Below are positions 50,535 through 61,700 of a stretch of DNA of 64,000 nt, piece by piece. A program made the translations under genes and the position numbers. Each line of letters starts with the position of its first letter. Position 1 is the first letter of the stretch. The notes beneath the pieces are model-generated. The model saw nothing but the letters and a program-made list of their open reading frames with translations. It did not search any database and had not been told where the DNA came from. The DNA comes from Kitasatospora arboriphila (lineage in GTDB: Bacteria; Actinomycetota; Actinomycetes; Mycobacteriales; Mycobacteriaceae): NCBI RefSeq assembly GCF_000717275.1, contig NZ_JNYV01000002.1, positions 806,001 through 870,000 on the forward strand, in the 5' to 3' direction.

Positions 50535-52795
50535 GCAGTCCGATCCAGGATGCCGACCTGGTCTACGCCCTGGTAGTCGGGATAGGGGAATACTCGCGAT
50601 GGCCCGGTTTCGACCGACCTGGACTGGACGATGACGCTGTCGAGTTCGCCCGGTGGCTGAGGCGGTGCGGCGTGCCACCTCAGAACATAAAACTACTCCT
50701 ATCCCCGCGCCGAACTGACTTGCCCGACGACTTGCAGTGCGGCGCATCGCCGAGCGGCGCGGACCCGATCCGGGATGCACTGACTGATCTGTGCAGTTCC
50801 GTCGGGGAGGTCCTTTGGGTGTTCTGGGCCGGACATGGTTACTTAACAGGTACCGAGATGCGCTTACTCGGGGCAGGGGCAAGCCCTAAGCGGGCAACCA
50901 ACATCTCTTTTGATGAATTGATTGTCGCCTGTTCGGACAAGAACGTGCAGGGTTTCCAGCGCCAAGTATTTATCGTCGACGCCTGCAGATTAGCCGCCGC
51001 GGGAGTTACTGAAGCCGACAGGCTCGTACCGTGGGACCAGCCACTGGGATCACGAGCCATTGAGCAGACCGTCATTTACGCCTGTGCCCCTGGCATGGCT
51101 GCACCGTTCTCGACCGAACAGCGTGGAGGTCTGTTTTCCAAAACTGTACTAGCCGAACTAAACCGTCGGGATAATTCGTTCGCGATCAATCCGGACTGCA
51201 CTAGTTTGGCCAAGGCCGTGATCCGACAAGCCAAAGCTGTGACCCGACGAGGCGAAGGCGATGGTCGAGTTCTTGCCCCGACTTGGCTGCTATGGCGAAA
51301 CACCTTAGAAACAACCAAATCGGGACGGGAATGGAACGTAGTCGAGGTCGGGGCCACTGACTCCAAGCCCGCCAAAGCATACGAGCTCCGTGCGTTCGCC
51401 ATTAGCGGCGACGAGATTGGGGCCCGTAACGAGACATGGGGTTCGGTGTCGGAATGCAGACTGGATGTAGCTTGGTGCCTGGACCGCACTCAGGTCCGCG
51501 CTATCCTAGCCGACTACGCCGACGCAGACTTGTGTGGCGAGTTGAACTTAGTCGAACAGCAGATTCTCACGACGATTGCCGAAATGTCACCAATCCGGGA
51601 ATGGCGTCATATCGACGCAAACATGCCCTGCCCGGCCGACATGACCGATTTCCTGGAATGCGATTCGATACCCGCCGTAGTTCTCCGAGTGGAATGCTCG
51701 GCACCGGCGCACCGCGACCAACAGCCAAATCAGTCAGTGAGTCGTTGGGTCAACTCTCTGGAACAAACCGTCCCTGGAATCGACATTGTGGTGCAAGTTG
51801 CATCAGAGTACCCAGTGGACTCCCTCTTGACAGTCGGACAAACTGCACGTTCGCTTAAGGCTCGGGCGGGCGCGCGCTGGCCAGTCTTTGTTCGTAACCG
51901 TCCGGGATCGGCGGCCACGCAGGCAATGCTGGCGACGTCAGGGCAGGGGGCGACGATCGCCACAGTCCTGCAGCAGTTGCACCGCGAAGCGGATCTGCGC
52001 GGTCTCGATCGGGCTATTTGGTATCCAGATGCCCTCAGTGGAGGGGGTAGCTCCAGCGTGAATCACATACCCGGTGCGGACATCGCTGAAGCGGTCATTC
52101 AGTCTGCCGAAGAGGTGGAGACGCCTGATGCGGCACTCGAGGCAGGACTACTTTGCGCCATACGCGACTTGACCCCCCACTGGTATCTTCCGCTGCTGCG
52201 CGCATATGCCGGCAGAAACCATGGGCCTGTCTGGACGGCCGCAGCGGCTGTGGCCGCGGTTTATGACGACGACTTGGACGTCTGGCTCAAAGCTGCGGGA
52301 GGTTCCGTTGGTCCTGAACAGTTGGCCGGTCCGTTGGAGTCGTGGCTATGCGATGCAATGTCCCTAGCGCACCTAAGGCTCGGAGACATCGCCACCGCCG
52401 AATTGTGGAGCGGGCAGGACGCCTCTCGGGGCGTCATGGAGTTGTGCTCATGGGTACGGGACCACCCTCACCAAAACCTCTTCATAGCGGACTTTGAACG
52501 CTTGGACTGGACAGCATGGGTATTGGCGCCCCGGGCTCTCCTGTCGGTCGATCTGAACCCGCTTAGTGCTCCCTCGCAGGTATGGCGGAGCAAAGAATTC
52601 TGGGCTGCGATCGCAGCGCATCCAGTTAGTCCAACGACGCTGCACGCGTTGAGGGCAATACCTGCACATCTACGCGTCTTGTGGGCGACTGTCGGCAAAC
52701 CTGTCGAGCACCAAGAATCCGTCCTAGTTGAGGACATCACCCGATGTCGGCGGGTCCTGCGGTACGTGGCGATGAGAGAGCGAGATACGGCGTGA
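50531..52795 (+). CDS. Caspase-like (C14) protease with VMAP-C-like region
   Basis: 754 residues from ATG 50531, coupled to the hydrolase by ATGA. Caspase domain in residues 1-260: VYALVVGIGEYSRWPGFDRP, catalytic His102 in VFWAGHGYL and Cys152 in VFIVDACRLAA. Residues about 400-475 hold VVQVASEYPVDSLLTVGQTA then RWPVFVRNR, resembling the end of the VMAP-C domain known from ternary conflict systems (tentative). A helical C-terminal third lacks a recognised family. The protease may cut the hydrolase or the giant partner after a trigger (inference). Confidence 0.83.
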   Translation: MSSPIQDADLVYALVVGIGEYSRWPGFDRPGLDDDAVEFARWLRRCGVPPQNIKLLLSPRRTDLPDDLQCGASPSGADPIRDALTDLCSSVGEVLWVFWAGHGYLTGTEMRLLGAGASPKRATNISFDELIVACSDKNVQGFQRQVFIVDACRLAAAGVTEADRLVPWDQPLGSRAIEQTVIYACAPGMAAPFSTEQRGGLFSKTVLAELNRRDNSFAINPDCTSLAKAVIRQAKAVTRRGEGDGRVLAPTWLLWRNTLETTKSGREWNVVEVGATDSKPAKAYELRAFAISGDEIGARNETWGSVSECRLDVAWCLDRTQVRAILADYADADLCGELNLVEQQILTTIAEMSPIREWRHIDANMPCPADMTDFLECDSIPAVVLRVECSAPAHRDQQPNQSVSRWVNSLEQTVPGIDIVVQVASEYPVDSLLTVGQTARSLKARAGARWPVFVRNRPGSAATQAMLATSGQGATIATVLQQLHREADLRGLDRAIWYPDALSGGGSSSVNHIPGADIAEAVIQSAEEVETPDAALEAGLLCAIRDLTPHWYLPLLRAYAGRNHGPVWTAAAAVAAVYDDDLDVWLKAAGGSVGPEQLAGPLESWLCDAMSLAHLRLGDIATAELWSGQDASRGVMELCSWVRDHPHQNLFIADFERLDWTAWVLAPRALLSVDLNPLSAPSQVWRSKEFWAAIAAHPVSPTTLHALRAIPAHLRVLWATVGKPVEHQESVLVEDITRCRRVLRYVAMRERDTA

Positions 52796-55700
52796 TCGAG
52801 GATTGGTATTTCGGTTGTTGTATTGACCTGCCCCCAAGAGAAAGCCAGACATTCCTGGACGTACTTGATTGCCTTCGGACCAGCGGCACCGCGGTCCTTG
52901 ACGGATCCGACTACGGCTCGAACCACCGCTTATTACTCACCGCGTATGCCGAACTCGCACGCCTGGAGACGGCCGCGCGCCGGTACGCCCTTCCGCCGAT
53001 GTTGACGGCGGGCTTGCGGCATAGCGCGTCTCCTCGCATCCTTGCCGCGGTCCGCCATGAGGCGGCGCACAGTTTAGAAACACTCGATCGGTCAGTCCGA
53101 GCACCGCTAGAGCAAGCCATTCAGTTACTGCTCGACGATGGCGGGGGTGACGAGGTAGTTAGCTATCTGAACGCTGCCGCTCTTTCAGCACGGCAGCGCC
53201 CGATACCGCCTCGCTCTACCATTCCGTACCTAGATACTGAAGACTTTACTGCGGAGATTTTGCTATTGGCGGTTTTACTCCAGGCCCTTGTGCAGGATCC
53301 CACTCTGGTGGGGACAGTCGTTGAAGAGGACGGGCTGGTCAGCTTTGCGCATCGGGCAATTGACGGCCGATTCGGGCGACTTGCACTAATCCTCGCCGTT
53401 GATCTGGCTACTTTCGCTGGCGACCGCTTGATCAGCCGCGACGAGCTGCGAACCAAGCTGGACGCAATAGACGCTGGCGCTCCTGCTTATGAGCCCGATT
53501 TGCTCGCTGCGCACGCTCGCCTCGTTTTCGGCACTCCTGGGTCGCCAGGCCACGACGCGCCGGCGAGAGACGCTGTGGACGCCATCCACGTCGAGGCGTT
53601 CACACTAGAGCGTCTGCGTGCGGTACGGCGGAGGTCTGCGGTGTTCACTCAGGCGGATAAAGCACGTCAAGCCGTTGCACGTCTCGGTCTAAACAGCGAT
53701 CCGGTGCCGGTCATCTCCTCAGTGCTGTGGCAGGCCATCTTGTGGGAGATGGCAGGCGATATCGATCCAGTTGCCACATCGCGGTTCGTCGCGGAATGTT
53801 GGATTCCGGAGCACCAGCCCCCGAAAGGGGAGGTGCGGGTGAGTGGCCCGGTTTCGTCGCTTCGGCAATGGCGCACAGACCTCGCGGACCTGGGTCGGCT
53901 GCGGATCACCGGCGTGGAGTTCCGGACCAGCCATGGCAAGCTCCACAGGTCCACCCTGGTTTCAGTTCTTGTGCTTTCACCATGGATAAACCGATCGGAT
54001 AACCGCTGGTCAAACACGGTTTCAAAATTCACCCGTGTCAATGACGGATTGGTCTTGCTGCGGCTGTTCTGTGCGGTACCGCTTGCCGTTCGACTCCTTC
54101 GAACGATGGCGTGCACCGAACAACAACGCGAGCGACTGATCGCGTTGATTCTCCATGCAGCCGACGTACTTTCGGACAAGACACACCGGGATTACCTGAG
54201 TAATCTCGCCCACGGAAACGACACCGCCCCCTCGATGACGCGTCCCTTGTCCGCCCTTGCCCTTCATGTAAGACGAGTGGTTGACCGTACCGGGCAGGGC
54301 AAATTTTCTGGCGTTGAGCCGCGATGGTTTGTTGACTTCGCAGCCCGAGAAGAGCTGCCAAATCGAACTGCACGCCAGGAAACCTACCTGCGGGGGGTGC
54401 CTGCGTTGAATGTCGTCGACTTCTGGGTGACCGACGCCCTCAGCGCAGCTGTACCGGACGATGGCATCGACCGGCTGACGAGCCGGTGGCTTGCCCCCGT
54501 GGGCGAAACCGGAAGTCGGAGCTTAGCGGAATGGGCACTCGACACAAGCCTGCGCCGCCAGCCACGCGGGCTCGCGGCAAAGCCTGCTGCGCTACTCGTT
54601 GCCTACCTCGGAGTGAACGATACGGCGCGCAGGCGGATGAAATCTTGGCACGAGCGGAGCACCGCAGCTGAGGTTCGTAGCGTGTGGCAGGTCATCGGGA
54701 CAGGGTGGCTGACCGCTGACGATTGGCGAAATATTCTGCCTCCCAGCCTAAATGCTGATTTGAGGGTCGTCCGGGCCATGACCACCGAGCGCCTGCTGGC
54801 GGTGTTTCAAGATGGAGAGGGTAAGTCATGGCCGGAGGTCGACGGCTGGATTCGGGACTGGAGGGAAGCCCACCAGGAAGTCCGACAGGTCATGGATTTG
54901 TCACGACCGGCGCGCAGGCGCCTCGTCGATCTGCTTGCCGCGCCGGTGACTGGGGAACCGGGTGAACGCATGGTGCTTGAGGAAGTGATTGACATTGAAC
55001 TCGAGTTCGGCATGGGTACACCGACCGACCGGTGGGCGCTGTTCGACCGCCTTAACCAGAGGAGTTCGCTACCGCGGCACCTCGCGCAAGCTCTGCGGCT
55101 TCGACTTTTAATAGGGCTTTACCATCGCGGCTCTGTGGTCGAGAGCAGGTCCTCCGCACAGAGTCCGTGGGAGGTGATCGACCAGGAACGATCCGATGCA
55201 CTGCTGAATCGACTTCTCCAAACATTTATCTTTCAGCTCGGACGAACTACCGCGACGGTAGCGGGACACGAGCACTTACGCGACGCAATACCCGGCCTTT
55301 GGTGGATGGCGAACCGTACTCACAGTTTGGTACTTCACGAACACGAGCTGACATTGCCAGTGACCACGCGGCGAGTGGACGGCCGCAGACTTGCCGGGGT
55401 TACGGTCGATCGGGTACGCGACATCCTTCAACTGCATTGCGCTCGTCCTCCGGAGCTAACGACGGGACCTGCTGTGCTCGACCCGCACCAGCTCGGAGCA
55501 GACGATCTTCGTACTCTGCCTGGTCTGGGGACGGGTGGTGTCTTGGGCGTGGTATGCGCTGTCACACCGACCTCTGTCTGGGTCAACTGTAGCCTTGACG
55601 ATCCGCTCGAGGTGGAGTTACCTACTGGCGGCAGAGCTGAGATCGGTGACCTTGTGGCTGTCCCGTTAGTGCGGTCCACGCATCCGACGTATCGGGTCGA

Positions 55701-58700
55701 GGGGAAGATCCGGTTCTTAGAGGGTGCGCCGCAGGTTGGGGATGTTAGAGCTGCCACGGTCACCGGTCACGAGATCCGTGGAAGGACATGGCTTCGCATT
55801 ATGTTGAACTCCGGTGACGGAGTAACACCACGGTCGTGGCTGACAAACGATACAACGCTGGCTGGCACGGCTGTTCTACGACGGTGGGACCCGGATGTGC
55901 TACGAGCTCTTGCGGGCCGGCCGGTAGCTCAGATCGAGACGATGGCCCAGTGGAGCGGCATGTACTGGCTGCCCGTCGACTGGGGCATGGCCGAGTTCCT
56001 CGCCGTCGACGCCGCGAACGCCGTCGAGACGCCGCTGCGTTTGGTGTTAATCGACGACTTACCGGACGCAGAGGCGCTGCGCTGCTCAAGTGCCCCCGGG
56101 CGGGTAGGGATCATCCCAGACTCAGCGTGGTATCCGAATCACTTGCGGGAGCTGCGGGCGGCCATCGACGCCGACGGCGCCTACGGGTTAGCGGTGTCAG
56201 TGAAGGTGACAGAAAACAGCGGTACGCCGCAGCTACAGATAGTTCCGAACGCCCGCCTCGGACCCGACGACCGGTGGGTGGATCGGCGCAACGTCCGGTG
56301 GCGCGAGCAGTTCCAGGATGGGGCAGAGAATCTCGCTGTTCGCAGCCCCACAGGCGTATGGATGTGCCATACCGGCGACTCCGCCTTGCCGGAGATTGTA
56401 GTCGAAGGTCTCGCCACGAAGGAGGCAATAACAACATTCGTACCTACAGTATGGGATGACGCTGACCAGCGTCAGGCTCGGGTCGCGGGTCGTGCCACGC
56501 CGACGCAGGCCCTCCGTCTCGGTCCTCCTGCGGTGGACACGTTCCACCGAATCGTCGACGTGAATGCCTCTGACCGGTTGAAATTGAGAGCAGCGTTGCC
56601 TGGAATCTCGTGGGGGTTAACACGCGGATATACAGATGAGAACCTGCTCGTCGACATCGAAGCTGAGTCATTAACACTGAGTCCGATCGATCAAGCCCCA
56701 CCGGACCGGCGCTTCGTAAAGAACCGGGTTCTGGAAGTCGTCCAGGTGTACTACCCCGCTCGGCGTGACGGACCACGCGAGCACACCCCCCTTCCAACAA
56801 AGAAGCTCCTCGAGTTGATAGGACATGAGGCTCGATCGGTGGCCGAAGATGCACTGGTCCGTGCCAAGGAGTTTCGCGGCCTCGTCGTTCGAGCCCCAAA
56901 GCATGGTCAGGACAGGGATTTTGGCGTTTCCACTGTGTGGCTGGAAGCCCATGACACTGTGTTCTCGATGTCGTTGCCGCTCTCGGCCTTTGATCACACC
57001 CCGTCCGGTGCCGGTGCGATCATCTCCGCACGCCTGACCGATCAGGGTTGGGTCTTCACCGCACGTACTCGACGGATCCGTGTCCGCGCGCTATGGACAG
57101 TGGACGACTCCGGCCAAGGGGACGACCGAGGCCTCTTCCTGGGGGTCGTCCAGTGGCGTGGCCGGCCTAGTGCTCTCATCCAGTCGACGGACAGCCCAGT
57201 TCTGCGCATAATGTCCGCCAAGGCTTGGCGGACGGCGGACCACCTCAGTAAAGCTGGCTACGGCGGTATTCCGTACGCGACAGCTTTGGTTGAGACTTCT
57301 CGGATATTTAGCAACTCATATCAGAGAATTACCCTGCGAATCGGCAGCGCCGGGAAGGTAGCGCTCGCAGGACAGACAAGGGAGACCAATCCCACCGAAC
57401 GCGCGCGCGCCACTGCAATTCACATGCGGTTGCACTCAGTGGACGCCGATTACGTCGCTGTGCAACGCGTGTTCATTCTTGATGATGCTCGCGGCTCGGA
57501 TCGGTCGGTTGCTGATGCTTCCTATAAGGACCCCTTGGCAGACTACCGCGGATATCTTGCCGGATCCCAGGGCCCGCTACCCGCCCAGCTCAATGGCGAA
57601 TCGATGCGTCTTACCACAGGGTGGCAGGTTCCAGTGGCCGGGCAACCGAGTTGGACCGCCCCGCTCGCGCCCGGGGAGCGGCCCTGGGTCGACGTTACTT
57701 ATGACCGCGGAAGCCTCGTCGTACTTTGTGGGGACGAACTCGACCAGCGGGTGAGCTACCGCCAAACCCCGGCCGTCGCACCCGGTCAGTTCGTCGCCGA
57801 ATTCCAGCGGCAGGGCTTGGTAATCGGGATTCGCAGTAGTCTCCGCACTCCGCTCAACTACGTAGACCGGAGAACTACACCACGCGGAGTAGTGCACCGA
57901 ATGGAATGGGGATACGGCAAGGTAGTCGAAATACTTGATGATGATCTAACGCTCGACGGAGTTCGGCTATCTAAACGTTCGAAAGTGCTATTTCACGGGG
58001 ATGTTCTGCGAGCCGTCCAGATCACCAACGCAGCTCATGGTGCGTATCGCGTCGACATCGCGACCAGCGACATCAGGTGGGGCTGGCACTCGCAGATCTT
58101 CTACGAGGCCGACCAAGGGACTGTACACCTCGCCGAGGTAGACCTCAGTCCGGACGGCGAGCATGCACGCATTGCGCGCCTTCTTACCCGAAACCCAAAT
58201 GGCTGGCGCGAAAACAAAGGACACGAGGGTGTGATGGCAGTCCAACTGAGCCGAGCGCGGTTCAGTCCCACGGCGCGTGAGGATATCAAACAGGCATGCT
58301 CGGAGCGGCGGACCGGATCCGCCAACGACTCGAACCCCGTCTACGCCCTCGTAAAACTAGAGACGAGCTTGTTCCTAAACAGCAGAGGTTACGAGGTTTC
58401 CTTCAACTATCTGTCTCCTGACCGGCTGCCTACCGGGAGCCGCGTGTTCATGACGGCAACCCGAATGCAACAGCTAATCAATGACGTCAGACTGCATCTC
58501 GTTCTCGACGATGTCCTCGGGAGCGAGGGCAAACCGAGACTGACCGTTGGGGTGACTAAACGTGAGTTCTCGCGGCGGTCACAGCTGCTCTCAAACCTGT
58601 ACGCGACCGACCGCGAAGCCCTGACGGGTTCGGTCTACCTAGTGAAACTTCGCGATCCAGCGGTGCCTGTTCGTCCGGGACAGATTCGGGACGCCCTTGC

Positions 58701-61700
58701 CCGCAGCACTCGGGCGTTGATCAGCCTGCTACGTAACGCAGAGGCAACCTGCGTCGCGGCGGTGACTCCCTTACGGAACGGTCAGATTGAACTGGAACTT
58801 GAACCGGGCACGGTTTTTAAGCTGAACCGCGGCGAGTTATCCGGCGACATCGATCTTCCCCGTGGTTCCTTGGCGCGATTATCGCTTGACCGCGAAAACC
58901 GAATTACGTTACGCACCGCTCTACTTGGCGACTCCGCTTACCTGCACCCAGAAGGTAGGGCCGTCCTTCTCCTCCCGATGCAGAACATCATCTCCAAGCG
59001 CAGGACTATGCAAGAAGCACTAGCGGCCGGGACCTATTCTGTAGCAGGTCTTCCGTCGGTGACTGTGCCAGCAAAGTCGTTCCAGAATGCGACCTCGTTC
59101 GAGCGAAAGCTGCTCACCACCCCTCATCCTCGCGTCGCGTGGTTGCGGCCGAACGCGACGGGCGGCCAGCCGGTTCTGAGCGACGAGAAGGTAGCCGCGG
59201 GCACCGTCGACTTTGAGGCGGCGGGAAACGCAGTGGTCGTGGAGTTGGCGAGCGGTGACCGGCACCCAATTGATCTGTCAGAGTTGTCTTACTTCGACGG
59301 TAGCGCGGCCGAAATCACCAAGTATGTGGAGGGCACTTGGTGGACCTATCACGACACCACCACCAGCCATCGAGACCCGGAAAATGTTGATCGGGTGGCC
59401 CCGCACAGCCCTCTCACCCGGCGCGCACGGATGACAAACGAGCCCGTGTTCTTCTCGCCCGGTTGGACATTGCGCCACAATCCTAAGCATTTTGTCCGGT
59501 ACGGCTTCCCACCAACAGGACTGCTGGACATGCTGGCCAGCACCGGTCGTGAGCAGGAGTTTCCGGTCGCAGGGCGGTCCGGCCACAGAGACAAGCCGGA
59601 CGGCATCTGGGTCGAGCAGGCGCCCGGACGGCTGGTGCATCTCACGGGCGCAATGCTTACGGTCCGAGCCGGTGATACCGTCGTGCCGCTCGACAATTTC
59701 GCCTGGGAGCATTTCGCCGCTGGTGACATCGTGCGGCTACGGCCGGACTCAAGAACGTCGACCGAAATCGCATCGATAGAGTTGCTGCGCTGGGTTCCTG
59801 GCTCTCGCGCAGCCTTCGGGGGTTATGCGTTGCTGCCGGTCGTGAAGGTCGATGGTGACGCTGGATTGGTGCAGCTAGGTGGGGGCATCTGGCTGTTAAA
59901 CTTTCCGCTCGATCCCGCATCAGAGCCGCCAAGTGGGCACGTTCGATTGACTCCTGGAAATAAGCTTGTGGCGGCAAGTCCTCCGCGACCGCGTGACGTT
60001 GTTCTGCTGGGAGTGCGGGACGGGAAGTTGGAGATCCTAGGCGCGCCAGGACTGCGAATTACCCTCGCAGATAGGGGCTGGGCGGACTGGATAAGAAAAG
60101 CGTTGACCGACCCTTTCGAGCGCGACCAGTTGATCCAATTGTGCGGGGGCGCCCTCCCGGTGTCCGTGGAGAGCGTAGTTGGGGACACAGTAAACATATC
60201 AAGGAACAGACAGGGCGACTTCGCTCTCAGGCCAGGGCAGTTGGTACCAGTTCGGCCTCTAGGTCGGCTGAGAGAAACGCGGGTCTTGTTGCGGCGCGGG
60301 GGAAAGCTATCGTTGTGCCAGGAACGGGATCTTGTCCCCGGTTTGCCGGCATGCCTACTCGAGGAAGCAATCCAATGCCTCAGCGTTCTCGAGAATGACC
60401 TCTGGATCCACGTTAATGCCGAGGGCCGACTTCGAGTCGGCCTTCCTGAAGTGGACGCCGATTCTTCAGTTGGTGAAGAGGCAAGCTTGGAGCCCATTGC
60501 GCTGATTGGTAAGGGCGACGGGCACGGGGTGCTGTGTTGGGATGCTCGGCATGGGAGACCGCGCTGGCTGCCCGCGACGTTGATCGGCTGGACGGAACTG
60601 ACGGATGGCGAGATCGAGCGACACATCGTACAAGGAAAACGTGCATTGACCGCACAGATTCTTCCGGACGGGAGCGCATCGATGGTCGGACGGGCGGTTA
60701 ATGAGCAACGCAGCCGTCATTTGCGGTCGGGTCAAACTATTCGCACGGAGGTCGTCGACGAGACCTTCTGCCCAGTAGACGGGCGCCGCGTGCGTTTCCT
60801 AGCGCGAGCCTACCTGTCCGATATGCTTCTGCGCGTCGATTGGGACGCCCTCAGAGAGCCGCCCAGTCCTGGCGAGGTTTATGTGTGCGAAGTGGACTCC
60901 GTGCGGTTCAATAATGGTCGCGCTAGTGTAGTCGCGGTCCTGCCTGGCACCCGTCAGGTGGCCATGGATTTGCCGCGGTGGATTGCAGAACAGCGCCGTC
61001 CGGACCGTCTCCCGGGTTGGTCGGAAGCCGATGGGGCAACCGCCCATGCGTCGATAGTGCTCGCGGCCGTTAAGGCCGACGGCGACTTGCGTGCGATAGC
61101 CCTGCCCTGGCTGGAGGCTCATGGTTCCCATGCTCTCCACCTAACGACCGAGACGACGCTAGACGCGGTACCGATGTTGGCCGCAGTCTTAGTCGTCGAT
61201 TCGATCAGCACCCAGGCACCGCCGGGGGCTGTGCGGGACCTATGCGGGAACTTGGCTGTGAGCTTGTGCCGCCACCTTGGCTTGCGTGCTGCACGGTCCC
61301 GTCACGTCGAGCCGATTGTTGCTACGTGGTTATCGGACAGCCCCACCGTAGGATTCGACGATCTGTGGCGCCGACTGGATTGGTTGACGATCGCACCATC
61401 AATTACGACTAAGGATCGAGACGCAATCCGAACCGTGTACCGCGGCATCAGGGCGAGGACAGCTGTGCGGCCTGAACCCGATTTGGACGTCGTCAGTAGT
61501 GCCCTGGCCGCATCGGTGGGTCTCCACGTTGACTACTCTGAGCTGAGCGCGCACAACCGGAACTTGGGTCCTCTGGTCGGCCTCGCCCGCGCCCTTACAC
61601 CACACCCCTCGGGCAAACCCGCACAACGCGCGCTCCTGGACGATCAGCGGAAACTGCTGCGCGACACCCTGGCCCGGCTTATCAATAAGCCACCGATGTT

